The position numbers and the translations under genes were made by a program. From NCBI GenBank assembly GCA_040756735.1, contig JBFLYC010000007.1, positions 62,001 through 126,000 of the forward strand: a DNA stretch of 64,000 nt, given 5' to 3'. Position 1 is the first letter of the stretch. Each line of letters begins with the position of its first letter. This DNA is from JBFLYC01 sp040756735 (GTDB taxonomy: Bacteria > Bacillota > DSM-16504 > Desulfitibacterales > Desulfitibacteraceae). Below the pieces are notes generated by a model. It did no database searches. It had not been told where the DNA came from and saw only the letters and a list, made by a program, of their open reading frames with translations. Below, one piece after another: positions 17,773 to 26,175 of this stretch.

Positions 17773-18744
17773 ATGGAAATTGATGCAGCCGTTATGGGTT
17801 CTGTCCTCAGGATAGAGAGGACATCCATTCACGATGGCCAGGGACTTCGCACGGTAGTTTTTCTCAAAGGGTGCCCACTCAAGTGCCGTTGGTGCTCAAC
17901 CCCTGAGTCGCAACGGTTTGGCTTTGAAAAAGGCTATGTCCGTGACCGCTGTACAGGATGTGGTTTATGTGTACGTTCATGTCCTGAAGGGGCTATTTCC
18001 CTGGTTGAGGACGGTCTAAGCGTATCCACAGATTTTGCAAAGTGCAGGTACTGCTTCATCTGTGTATCAAAGTGTCCGCGAAGTGTGCACAAAAAATACG
18101 GAACCCTCATGAGCGTGCAGGAAACTGTCCGGGAGATCAGCAAAGATGAGATATTCTTTTTCTATTCAGGCGGCGGGGTAACCGTCAGCGGGGGCGAGCC
18201 CTTGAGCCAGGTTGAATATACATCCGAAGTCCTGCAGAAATGCAAGGAACTGGGTATCCATACTGCAATAGAAACCAGTCTTCACGCCCCCTACGAGGAT
18301 ATCGAGAAGGTCCTGCCCTGGCTTGATGTGCTTTATGTAGATATCAAACAGATGGATAAGGAGTCCCATAAAAAGTGGGTAGGACAGGATAACTCCCTTA
18401 TCCTTGACAATATAAAAAAGGTTGACCAATCCCCTTACCCTTTAGCAGTAATTGTCCGGATTCCAGTAGTTCCAGGCGTAAATGATTCAGACGCAAACCT
18501 TACTGCGACAGCAGAATTCTGCAAGTCTATTAAGAAGCTTAAAGAGTTAGAAGTTTTGCCTTACCACCGGTTAGGCATCGAAACCTATAGGAGTTTAGGG
18601 ATAGAGTATTCCTTGAAAGGTCTGCTGCCTGCTTCACAGGAAGAGATTATAGAGCGGGCTGCTTTCTTGAACAGACAAAACCCCGGCGTTCCTGTAAGGG
18701 TTGGCGGTGGTTTCGCGGGAGATTTTACTTGCTGTGAAACTTAG
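17773..18744 (+). CDS. Glycyl radical enzyme activase (radical SAM)
   Basis: A 323-residue radical SAM protein that installs the glycyl radical on the preceding enzyme. The SAM cluster motif is CPLKCRWCS (Cys34, 38, 41). An inserted ferredoxin-like domain with two further 4Fe-4S motifs follows (CTGCGLCVRSCP and CRYCFICVSKCP), typical of activases of the non-PFL glycyl radical enzymes. GGGGTG at the end of the enzyme gene serves as ribosome binding site for the chosen ATG; a GTG three codons earlier overlaps the enzyme's stop. The order enzyme then activase is the usual one. Confidence 0.94.
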   Translation: MEIDAAVMGSVLRIERTSIHDGQGLRTVVFLKGCPLKCRWCSTPESQRFGFEKGYVRDRCTGCGLCVRSCPEGAISLVEDGLSVSTDFAKCRYCFICVSKCPRSVHKKYGTLMSVQETVREISKDEIFFFYSGGGVTVSGGEPLSQVEYTSEVLQKCKELGIHTAIETSLHAPYEDIEKVLPWLDVLYVDIKQMDKESHKKWVGQDNSLILDNIKKVDQSPYPLAVIVRIPVVPGVNDSDANLTATAEFCKSIKKLKELEVLPYHRLGIETYRSLGIEYSLKGLLPASQEEIIERAAFLNRQNPGVPVRVGGGFAGDFTCCET

Positions 18745-18775
18745 ACATTAAACTTGAGAATGAGGTGGTTATTAA

Positions 18776-19822
18776 ATGCCTAAAGTTGATTCGCAAAAAC
18801 TGTATATGTTTTGTAATGAAGTTTTTATTGAAGCAGGAATTCCTAAAGAACATGGCCATATTATGGCTCATGCGCTGGTAGAGGCTGACCTCATGGGAGT
18901 TACTACCCACGGCGCTTCCAGGACAAATATTTACCTGGAACACATGGAGAATGGTACGATTAATCCTGAGCCGAAGATTGAGGTAGTAAGTGACTTCGCC
19001 TCTATTTCAGTGATAGATGCTGATAGGGCTATGGGTCCTGTGGCTGCGGATTATGCTATGAAAAAAGCCTGCGTGAGCGCTGCTAAAACAGGAGTTGGGG
19101 TGGTCTGTGTTAGAAACAGCACACATATGGGAGCATTGAGTGTGACAGCCAAAAAGGCTTGTGATAATAAGATGATTGGGCTTGTCATTTCTAATACAAG
19201 TCCCATTATGGCTGCCTGGGGAGGAGCGGAGCCTGTCTTGGGCAACAACCCCATATCAATAGCGGTGCCTACAGGTGAGGGTTCACCCTATGTGTTAGAT
19301 ATAGCCCTTAGTCTTGTTGCCAGGGGAAACATTATTCTTGCAGCAAGGGAAGGCAGAGAAATACCTGAAAACTGGGCAGTAGACAATGATGGAAGGCCAA
19401 CAACCAATGCACAGGAAGCTTTGCTGGGTGCGGTACTGCCTCTGGCACAACATAAGGGTTATGCGCTGGCTTTCATGTTTGATGTGCTGTCTGCAGTTTT
19501 AAGCGGGGCAGCTTATGGTAAGAACGTGGGTTCCTTTGTGCCACCTGATTACAGCAAGCCCTTGAACTTTGGACACTTTATTTTGGCATTAGATATAAAT
19601 AAAATCCTCAAGTACGATGATTTCTTGATGCGTTTAAAAGACTATGTAAAGCAGCTTAAGACCTGTAAGAAAGCCCAGGGATTTCAGGAAATTCTGGTAC
19701 CAGGAGAAATAGAAAGCAAGAAGTACGAAGAAAACCTTGTATATGGCGTTAATCTTTCGGATACAACTGTTGAGATACTACGGAAACTAGGGGAAAAATA
19801 TAAAATAGACACTACACTATAA
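18776..19822 (+). CDS. Ldh2/MDH2-family NAD(P)-dependent 2-hydroxyacid dehydrogenase (ComC/AllD-like)
   Basis: A 348-residue dehydrogenase of the malate/L-lactate dehydrogenase family, a Rossmann-free fold that also includes ureidoglycolate and (R)-sulfolactate dehydrogenase (ComC). Family blocks are ADLMGVTTHGASR, VRNSTHMGALS (catalytic His), GGAEPVLGNNPISIAVP and QHKGYALAFMFDVLS. Substrate could be malate, lactate, sulfolactate or another 2-hydroxy acid. It follows the activase by 31 bases with GAGGTGG upstream, so it is probably in the same transcript. Its partners suggest interconversion of a 2-hydroxy acid and a 2-keto acid in the island's pathway. Confidence 0.88.
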   Translation: MPKVDSQKLYMFCNEVFIEAGIPKEHGHIMAHALVEADLMGVTTHGASRTNIYLEHMENGTINPEPKIEVVSDFASISVIDADRAMGPVAADYAMKKACVSAAKTGVGVVCVRNSTHMGALSVTAKKACDNKMIGLVISNTSPIMAAWGGAEPVLGNNPISIAVPTGEGSPYVLDIALSLVARGNIILAAREGREIPENWAVDNDGRPTTNAQEALLGAVLPLAQHKGYALAFMFDVLSAVLSGAAYGKNVGSFVPPDYSKPLNFGHFILALDINKILKYDDFLMRLKDYVKQLKTCKKAQGFQEILVPGEIESKKYEENLVYGVNLSDTTVEILRKLGEKYKIDTTL

Positions 19823-19827
19823 GGTTA

Positions 19828-19940
19828 GGGGACACACCTCCCCTGCTCGTAAACTCTTGGCTTGGAGGAATGTCCCCAACTTATGTCAGGGGACACACCA
19901 AATAAGAAAAGGGGACACACCTCTTGCTGAGGAATGTCCT
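19828..19940. repeat. GGGGACACACC / GGAATGTCCCC intergenic repeat cluster
   Basis: Three partial copies of a short element bounded by GGGGACACACC and GGAATGTCCCC, including the internal word TAAACTCTTGG. The same element recurs at about 37320-37385, and in reverse orientation at 23564-23690 and 44590-44672. It is non-coding. Confidence 0.75.
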
Positions 19941-20014
19941 TAATATTTATTATTAAATTTACTTATACCTGCAGGAGATTTTAAAAATAAAAAGAATATA
20001 TTTCACTAGCCAGA

Positions 20015-20029
20015 AGTGGTTGGACCACT
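20015..20029. promoter_or_regulatory. Candidate FadR/GntR-type operator
   Basis: A perfect palindrome, AGTGGT-TGG-ACCACT. The core TGGT-N3-ACCA is the pattern bound by FadR-subfamily GntR regulators, and such a regulator is encoded two genes downstream. It lies about 140 bases before the SuyA-like gene and is followed by a second inverted repeat (GTACC...GGTAC, about 20070-20095). Confidence 0.6.
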
Positions 20030-20166
20030 GACCACAGACATCCTACCAATATTAACAACATATACTCAAAGTGTACCTTGTGTTTTGGTACGTAGCCGGT
20101 CCTTTAAACCAGGAGGTGTAGTAGAAGTTCGGCCGGCCATTTCACAAATAAAAGGAGGAAAGAATA

Positions 20167-20490
20167 ATGGCAGTTAAAATGGCATGGGTAGTTGACGAGC
20201 AAAAAGACAATGTTGCTACCATATTAAGCAGTGATGTAAAGCAGGGCATGGTTATCCCTGTGACTTTGCTTGGTGAGGATCTGCAGATTAAAGTTTTAGC
20301 AGACATACCATATGGTCACAAAGTAGCCATCAAGCCTATTAAAAAAGGTGAAACAGTCTGGAAATATGGCTTGAGTATAGGTAGGGCAATGGTAGATATT
20401 GAAGTCGGAGAACATGTGCATGTTCAAAACATTGAGCCCATGAGGGGCAGGGGCGACTGGGCAGCACAGAAGAAAGGATGTGCATGTTAA
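20167..20490 (+). CDS. SAF-domain small subunit of a split UxaA/SuyA-type lyase
   Basis: A 107-residue protein corresponding to the N-terminal SAF domain of altronate/galactarate dehydratases and to SuyA, the small subunit of sulfolactate sulfo-lyase. The conserved part is HKVAIKPIKKGETVWKYG, IGRAMVDIEVGEHVHVQNIE and the RGRGD tail. AAAGGAGGAAAG precedes the ATG. The large subunit follows with overlapping stop and start. The split form next to a ComC-like dehydrogenase fits SuyAB, but UxaA relatives acting on sugar acids cannot be excluded. Confidence 0.85.
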   Translation: MAVKMAWVVDEQKDNVATILSSDVKQGMVIPVTLLGEDLQIKVLADIPYGHKVAIKPIKKGETVWKYGLSIGRAMVDIEVGEHVHVQNIEPMRGRGDWAAQKKGCAC

Positions 20491-21662
20491 TGGGTAAGTG
20501 GTATGGGTATTACAGGCCAGATGGACAAGTCGGTGCAAGAAATCATTTACTAATTTTATCTGCTACCATATATGCCAACAGTGTGGTAGAAAGAGTAGCC
20601 AATACAATTGAAGGCGCAGTCCCCATTACTCACCACCTGGGAAGGTGCCAGACCATGTCGGATTTAAAAATGACCTTTAATATGTTATGCAGACTAGCTA
20701 AAAATCCCAATGTGGGAGCAGTGGTCATAGTTGACCATTTTAAGGAAGCATACTGCAACATTGATGAAATGACTGAAGAGATAGCAAAATCAGGCAAACC
20801 TGTAGAAGCCGTGAACATCAGAGATGCAGGAGGGGCTATCCAGGCTACAGCAGAGGCAACTAGAAAAGCCATGTACTTAAGAAGAATGCTCTCTACCATG
20901 AAAAGGGAAGAGGCAGATATCAGCCAGTTCCTGTTTGGTTTAAACTGCGGAACTTCAGATACAACTTCAGGATTATCTTCAAACCCTGCCCTTGGCTTTT
21001 GCTCAGACAGGATTATTAGAGAAGGCGGCAGGTCAATTCTTGCAGAATTTCCTGAGCTAATGGGAGCAGAAGAGTGGTTGACTGCCAAGGCAGCATCACC
21101 AGAAGTGGCCAAGAAGATCATAGATGAAATAGGTTCCTTTGAGCAAAGAATCCTGGCAACAGGTGAAGATATCAGGGGGTCCCAGCCAACAGGGGACAAT
21201 ATTGCCGGAGGCATCAGCACAATTGAAGAAAAATCGCTAGGGGGAGCTAAAAAGAGTGGCTCAGCTACAATTCAAGGAGTAGTAGGTAATGGTGAGCCAA
21301 TTCTTGATAAAACTCCCGGAATATATCTAATGAATACACCGGGTCATGGAGCAGAGTCTATTACAGGTATTGCAGCAGCAGGCGCTCAAGTACTGGTGTT
21401 TTCCACAGGCGGAGGACACACTATAGCGAATCCCTTGATGCCCACCATTAAAATTACAGGAAACATCAATTCATGGAACAAAATGAGTGACACAGTAGAC
21501 CTCGACTTATCAGGCATTTTGGCTGGAAAAATCAGCCTTGAGGAAGCAGGTGATCTCATTTATAACGAGGTAGTGGAGGTTTTATCAGGCAAGCTAACTA
21601 AATGTGAAATTTTGAAAGAAACAACTGGTTTTGCAATTCATAGAGTTGGCATAAGCATTTAA
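20490..21662 (+). CDS. UxaA/SuyB-family large subunit (hydro-lyase or sulfo-lyase)
   Basis: A 390-residue large subunit of the altronate-dehydratase superfamily. It starts YRPDGQVGARNH, and carries CGTSDTTSGLSSNPALGF, TGDNIAGGISTIEEKSLGG and MNTPGHGAESITG followed by STGGGHTIANP, the blocks that bind metal and substrate. The ATG sits in a TAATG overlap with the small subunit's stop; ATGs 6 and 12 bases earlier are alternatives. Known reactions are dehydration of altronate/galactarate or release of sulfite from (R)-sulfolactate (SuyB). The context favours the latter as a hypothesis. Confidence 0.87.
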   Translation: MGKWYGYYRPDGQVGARNHLLILSATIYANSVVERVANTIEGAVPITHHLGRCQTMSDLKMTFNMLCRLAKNPNVGAVVIVDHFKEAYCNIDEMTEEIAKSGKPVEAVNIRDAGGAIQATAEATRKAMYLRRMLSTMKREEADISQFLFGLNCGTSDTTSGLSSNPALGFCSDRIIREGGRSILAEFPELMGAEEWLTAKAASPEVAKKIIDEIGSFEQRILATGEDIRGSQPTGDNIAGGISTIEEKSLGGAKKSGSATIQGVVGNGEPILDKTPGIYLMNTPGHGAESITGIAAAGAQVLVFSTGGGHTIANPLMPTIKITGNINSWNKMSDTVDLDLSGILAGKISLEEAGDLIYNEVVEVLSGKLTKCEILKETTGFAIHRVGISI

Positions 21663-21683
21663 TTAGAGAAGAGGGTGTGCGGT

Positions 21684-22424
21684 GTGGGTATTGACGAAAA
21701 GGTTCTCTTTAGGCCCGTCAATGAGAATTCAGCCAGTGTCTATGAAAAAGTAATTGCAGAACTAAAGAAGGGCATTATGCAGGGGGAACTACAGCCAGGG
21801 GACAAGTTGCCTTCAGAGCGAGACTTATCCAAGATGTTGGGGGTTAGCAGAACTTCCCTGCGAGAAGCCTTAAAACTGCTGGAGGTTTCAGGAGTTGTCA
21901 CCATCAAACATGGCCAGGGAGTATTTATCGCTAATAACGATTCAAATGAATATATAAAGAAATTCATAAGTAGTATTTATGTAGATGAGAAAAAACTGGC
22001 AGAATTGTTTCAGATAAGAAAGATTTTGGAGACAGAAGCTGCTGTATGGGCATGCCGGAATGGGACAGATGAACAGTTAGAGGGTATTTACCATCTGGTT
22101 AAAGAAACCATGGATGAATTGGAGAAAAATCCAAAGAACGAGTTTGTCTTATTAGCCAAACAAGATGGAACTTTTCATCACATGCTCGCTGAATCAGCAA
22201 ACAATAGTGTTCTTACAAGCATTATGGATAACTTGCTAGAACTGCTGGCTGACAGCAGGGCCAGGGCTGTGGCTGTGGAGGGCAGACCTAATAGATCTCT
22301 GAAAGAACACTGGAAGATTGCCCAGGCCCTTTTAAAAAGAGATGCTGAAGGAGCAAGGCAGGCCATGTTGGAACACTTAAACAATGTAGAAAGTGACCTG
22401 TTAACAAAAAGAGATAAAGGTTAA
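21684..22424 (+). CDS. GntR-family transcriptional regulator, FadR subfamily
   Basis: About 246 residues: an N-terminal winged-helix domain (GELQPGDKLPSERDLSKMLG, SRTSLREALKLLEVSG) and a C-terminal FCD ligand domain with RKILETEAA and the later histidines (FHHMLAESA and KEHWKIAQALL) that normally bind a metal ion and a carboxylate ligand. It probably senses the island's substrate or an intermediate. The GTG start lies eight bases after GAGGG. The palindrome at 20015-20029 is a suitable operator. Confidence 0.9.
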   Translation: MGIDEKVLFRPVNENSASVYEKVIAELKKGIMQGELQPGDKLPSERDLSKMLGVSRTSLREALKLLEVSGVVTIKHGQGVFIANNDSNEYIKKFISSIYVDEKKLAELFQIRKILETEAAVWACRNGTDEQLEGIYHLVKETMDELEKNPKNEFVLLAKQDGTFHHMLAESANNSVLTSIMDNLLELLADSRARAVAVEGRPNRSLKEHWKIAQALLKRDAEGARQAMLEHLNNVESDLLTKRDKG

Positions 22425-22507
22425 AAGGCATGTTTAAGGTTTAAAAGGGAGCTAAAAATTCCTTTTTAAAATAAAAAAATGCTTTGTAAAAAGGAGGAGG
22501 TTAATTA

Positions 22508-23527
22508 ATGCGTAAGGTCAAGTATCTAGGTTTGTTGGTATTGGTACTGTTGTTGTCAATGGCACTGCTGGTAGGATGCGGTGGCAGTAAGGCTCCTGAA
22601 GGTGAGAAAAAGGATGAACCAAAAGAAGAAAAAGTAACTGTTGACCCAAATTATCCGAACAAGCCAATAACTTATATGATCCCCTTTGATCCAGGTGGAC
22701 AGTCCGACATTGAAGCTAGACGTCAGCAGCCGCTGTTAAAGAACGCATTGGGTGTGGATGTAACTGTAACCTATAAAGCAGGCGGCGGTGGAGCAGTTGG
22801 CTGGTCAGAACTAGTAAATGCTAAGCCTGACGGGTACTATATGGCCGGTATTAACATCCCTCATATCATTTTACAGCCATATGAAAGAGAAAATGCAGGT
22901 TATAAGACTGAACAAATTGAGCCTGTTGCTTTCTTCCAGGCTACTCCAATCGGCCTGGTTGTACAAAAAGACAGTCCCTTTGACACATTAGAAGAGTTCA
23001 TTGCTTATGCTAAAGAGCGCCCGGGTGCTGTCACTGTGGGTGGCTCCGGAACTTACTCAGGTCACCATATTGCTAACATCCAGTTTGAAGCATTAACAGG
23101 AGTTAAATTGACTTATGTACCCTTTACAGGCGCTGCTCCTCAGAACCAGGCTTTCTTAGGTGGTCACGTGGCAGCTATTTGGGGCAACTCAGATAGTATA
23201 GTTCAGTACAAAGACAATATGAAAGTCTTAGCAATTGGCTCGGCAGAAAGATTTAAGGCTCTGCCCGAAGTGCCTACATTTAGGGAATTAGGCTACGACA
23301 TGATCCCAAGTATTGACAGGGGCGTGGCTGTTCCTCCAGGAACTCCAGAAGAATATAAAAAGAAGCTCTCAGATGCTTTCATGAAAATTGCTAATGATGA
23401 AAATATCAAGAAGCAAATGATTGAGCAGGGATTTGTACCTTTAGCCATGGATAAAGATGAAGCCAAAGCTTATCTGCAGCAAACTACAAAGACTTATATA
23501 GAACTTCTAGAATCCTTGAAGAAGTAG
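22508..23527 (+). CDS. tctC: TTT transporter substrate-binding protein (TctC family)
   Basis: Extracytoplasmic binding protein of a tripartite tricarboxylate transporter, 339 residues. It has a lipoprotein signal (MALLVGC lipobox), an acidic/Lys linker, then YPNKPITYMIPFDPGGQSD, which is the TctC hallmark, and GSGTYSGHHIANIQFEALTG. The usual ligands are organic carboxylates, and related systems import sulfolactate. AAAGGAGGAGG precedes the ATG. The membrane subunits follow across the sequence gap. Confidence 0.93.
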   Translation: MRKVKYLGLLVLVLLLSMALLVGCGGSKAPEGEKKDEPKEEKVTVDPNYPNKPITYMIPFDPGGQSDIEARRQQPLLKNALGVDVTVTYKAGGGGAVGWSELVNAKPDGYYMAGINIPHIILQPYERENAGYKTEQIEPVAFFQATPIGLVVQKDSPFDTLEEFIAYAKERPGAVTVGGSGTYSGHHIANIQFEALTGVKLTYVPFTGAAPQNQAFLGGHVAAIWGNSDSIVQYKDNMKVLAIGSAERFKALPEVPTFRELGYDMIPSIDRGVAVPPGTPEEYKKKLSDAFMKIANDENIKKQMIEQGFVPLAMDKDEAKAYLQQTTKTYIELLESLKK

Positions 23528-23563
23528 AAAGCATCTATCTCTGTTTTCCAAGCCTTATATTGG

Positions 23564-23690
23564 GGACATTCCTTTATTAGAAATGGGAAGTGGGATGTTA
23601 GAAGTGAGAATTCTAGAAGCGCTTTGAAGCAATACTAAAATCTGATCTCTCACCTCAAACTTCTCACCTCCTTAGGGGAGGTGTGTCCCC
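23564..23690. repeat. 127-bp sequence duplicated on both sides of the N-gap, left copy
   Basis: Starts ggacattcctttattag and ends aggtgtgtcccc. It is identical to 23791-23917. It also matches the dispersed repeat family with GGGGACATTCC / GGTGTGTCCCC ends. Confidence 0.9.
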
Positions 23691-23790
23691 NNNNNNNNNN
23701 NNNNNNNNNNNNNNNNNNNNNNNNNNNNNNNNNNNNNNNNNNNNNNNNNNNNNNNNNNNNNNNNNNNNNNNNNNNNNNNNNNNNNNNNNN
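23691..23790. other. Assembly gap of exactly 100 N
   Basis: A round-number scaffold gap lying between two identical 127-bp copies. The true distance is unknown and may be zero or negative. Confidence 0.97.
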
Positions 23791-23917
23791 GGACATTCCT
23801 TTATTAGAAATGGGAAGTGGGATGTTAGAAGTGAGAATTCTAGAAGCGCTTTGAAGCAATACTAAAATCTGATCTCTCACCTCAAACTTCTCACCTCCTT
23901 AGGGGAGGTGTGTCCCC
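23791..23917. repeat. 127-bp sequence duplicated on both sides of the N-gap, right copy
   Basis: Identical to 23564-23690 over its whole length. The ribosome binding site of tctA follows about a dozen bases after it. Confidence 0.9.
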
Positions 23918-23947
23918 TGACATTTAACGAAAGGAGAGAGCTAAGAC

Positions 23948-25486
23948 GTGTTGGAGAATTTCGTCGTAGCACTAGGTAATGTCTTTGAACCAGTGAGTCT
24001 TCTGCTCATGGTTGTAGGTGTTTCAGCCGGGATTATAGTTGGCGCCTTACCAGGTCTTACAGCTACCATGGCTTTGGCCATTTTAGTGCCTTTTACTTTT
24101 ACCATGCCTGCCATCCAGGCACTGATCGTGCTTGGTGGAGTTTACGTTGGGGCCATCTACGGGGGGTGTATTGCAGCAATTTTGATCAATACACCGGGAA
24201 CGCCCTCGGCTGTTGCCACAACCTTTGATGGGTACCCGCTTACTAAAAAGGGTAAGGCAGAACATGCCCTTGTTGCAGCAGCATACAGTTCCAGTGTAGG
24301 GGGAGTAATTGGCGCACTTATTTTGCTCTTTTTATCCCCAATCCTGGCAAGTGTTGCGCTTAAGTTTGGGCCACCTGAATATTTCTGGCTGGCAGTTTTT
24401 GGTTTGACAATTATTGCAACTCTAGCCTCAAAATCCATTATCAAGGGATTAATCGGTGGTGCTTTAGGTTTATTGTTAGGCACCATAGGCATTTCACCCA
24501 TTGGTGGGGATATGAGATTTACCTTTGGCTTGTATCAGATGCAAGCCGGTTTGCAGTTGATAGTAGCTATGATTGGCTTTTTTTGTATCCCTGAAATCTT
24601 TAACATGGTTGAGAGGACCATGGAGAAGTCGGAAATTAGAATGTTTAAATCCCAAAAGGGTGTTGCCTGGTCCGTTATCAAGGAGCTTACCAGCAAACCC
24701 ATGCTCCTTTTTAGGTCTGCCATTATTGGTGCCTTTGTGGGCATAGTACCTGGAGCGGGGGGAAATATTGCAGCTCTAGTATCTTACAATGAAGCTATCA
24801 GATTTTCCAAAAACCCTGAGGAGTTCGGTAAAGGTACAATAGAAGGGGTTGCGGCTGCAGAAGCTTCCAACAATTCAGAAGTATGCGGTTCACTAGTACC
24901 GCTATTAACTCTGGGTATTCCAGGGGCCGCTCCTGCTGCTGTATTACTAGGCGCCTTGATGCTGCAGGGTTTAAGACCCGGTCCTGAGCTCTATACTGTA
25001 TTTGGTGAAATAACCTATACTTTTTTGTTTTCACTTGTACTGGCTAATATAGCGTTGTTTTTCCTGGGGTATTATGGTTCCAGGTATGTTGCCAGGATTA
25101 TTAATATTTCCACGGCTTACCTTGCTCCCATAGTTGTGTTCATGTGTGTTATCGGTTCCTATAGTATCCGTAATAATATGCTTGACGTTTATATTATGGT
25201 TGTTTTCGGCGTAATTGGTTATATAACCAGGAAGTTGGGCTATCACCCAGGGCCTATTGTCTTAGGTTTGATTCTAGGTACTATAGCTGAGAATGGTTTG
25301 GTGCAGTCAATGCTTATAGGTCAGGCCCAAGGCAATATGCTTGCTATGTTCTTTACTCGTCCAATTTCCATGGTATTGATAGTGATGTGCTTAATCTCAG
25401 CTGCTTGGCCCTTTATTTCCGATAAGCGCCAGCGCAAGATCGAGGAAATGAGGAAGCGATTGGAGGGAGAAACCCATGCTCAGTAG
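23948..25486 (+). CDS. tctA: TTT transporter large membrane subunit (TctA family)
   Basis: Large permease subunit of 512 residues with about 11-12 helices. TctA blocks are VGALPGLTATMALAILVPFTF (split across residues 31-51), the GGVYVGAIYGGCIAAILINTPGTP region and, in the second half, GAFVGIVPGAGGNIAALVSY and LTLGIPGAAPAAVLLGALM. The GTG start follows AAAGGAGAGAG. It works with TctB and TctC to import an organic anion driven by an ion gradient. It overlaps tctB by 11 bases. The binding protein lies across the N-gap. Confidence 0.95.
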   Translation: MLENFVVALGNVFEPVSLLLMVVGVSAGIIVGALPGLTATMALAILVPFTFTMPAIQALIVLGGVYVGAIYGGCIAAILINTPGTPSAVATTFDGYPLTKKGKAEHALVAAAYSSSVGGVIGALILLFLSPILASVALKFGPPEYFWLAVFGLTIIATLASKSIIKGLIGGALGLLLGTIGISPIGGDMRFTFGLYQMQAGLQLIVAMIGFFCIPEIFNMVERTMEKSEIRMFKSQKGVAWSVIKELTSKPMLLFRSAIIGAFVGIVPGAGGNIAALVSYNEAIRFSKNPEEFGKGTIEGVAAAEASNNSEVCGSLVPLLTLGIPGAAPAAVLLGALMLQGLRPGPELYTVFGEITYTFLFSLVLANIALFFLGYYGSRYVARIINISTAYLAPIVVFMCVIGSYSIRNNMLDVYIMVVFGVIGYITRKLGYHPGPIVLGLILGTIAENGLVQSMLIGQAQGNMLAMFFTRPISMVLIVMCLISAAWPFISDKRQRKIEEMRKRLEGETHAQ

Positions 25487-25928
25487 ACTAACAAATGATA
25501 ATATTTTTTCAGTAATAATACTCATTGCGTGTGCAGCAGCCTGGAACTCTCTTGACAGGGTTACCTATCTTGGCGCTTTCTTCCCTAAGGTAATCATAGT
25601 AATACTGGCATTCTTTACACTGATACAGTTATTTTTAGGTTTTCGTAATCCCAAGCAGCAAAAAATTCTAGATGGCGATAAACAGGTTTACATGTTTATC
25701 ATGTTGGCTGGAATAATCTTATATGTTTGGTCCATGACTTATATTGGATTTCTTCTGTCCAGCATGCTGTTCATGGCAGTGTTTTTCTGGATTTTAAGTG
25801 ATGAACGCTCAGCTAAAGGCGCTGTTAAAACCACAGTACTAGCGATACTTGTTTCTTCAGGATTTTATACACTTTTTGCAAAAGTATTCCTGGTACCCCT
25901 GCCCATTGGCATATTCTTTGGCGGGTAA
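25476..25928 (+). CDS. tctB: TTT transporter small membrane subunit (TctB family)
   Basis: A 150-residue protein with four hydrophobic helices, the size and layout of TctB subunits. TctB sequences are poorly conserved, and assignment rests on hydrophobicity, size and position directly after tctA, overlapping it by 11 bases. The order C-A-B differs from the commoner C-B-A but is also found. A strong terminator follows. Confidence 0.88.
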   Translation: MLSRLTNDNIFSVIILIACAAAWNSLDRVTYLGAFFPKVIIVILAFFTLIQLFLGFRNPKQQKILDGDKQVYMFIMLAGIILYVWSMTYIGFLLSSMLFMAVFFWILSDERSAKGAVKTTVLAILVSSGFYTLFAKVFLVPLPIGIFFGG

Positions 25929-25964
25929 TAAGCAGGAAGTAAGGGGTTGAAAGTGAGAAGTTAA

Positions 25965-25993
25965 GAAAGGCCTTTTGAGGCCTTCTTCTTTTT
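25965..25993 (+). terminator. Rho-independent terminator after tctB
   Basis: AAGGCC (25967-25972), loop TTTTGA, GGCCTT (25979-25984), then CTTCTTTTT. It closes the transporter operon. Confidence 0.85.
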
Positions 25994-26111
25994 GCTAGCA
26001 AATTGTAAATCCACGTTTTTTTCTATTTATCAGGTCAGAATTTGTAATTAAACTTTAAAAGGATTTTGGTGTCCAAGCGCAGAATATATAATATATAAGA
26101 TGGCAAAACAA

Positions 26112-26151
26112 TATAATGTTTACAGTAGTACCTTTCTACAGTAGTACCTTT
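26112..26151 (+). promoter_or_regulatory. Candidate promoter -10 with tandem 16-bp repeat
   Basis: TATAAT at 26112-26117 is followed directly by two tandem copies of TACAGTAGTACCTTT (26121-26135 and 26137-26151). The repeats would lie at the transcription start of the cysteine hydrolase gene, a place where operators are often found. No clear -35 is seen. Confidence 0.4.
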
Positions 26152-26175
26152 AAACCTGCTGGGAGGATGATAAAA

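Noticed and set aside
23650..23880. Open frames spanning the N-gap on both strands
   Set aside because: They arise from undefined bases and repeat sequence; there is no start signal or family resemblance.
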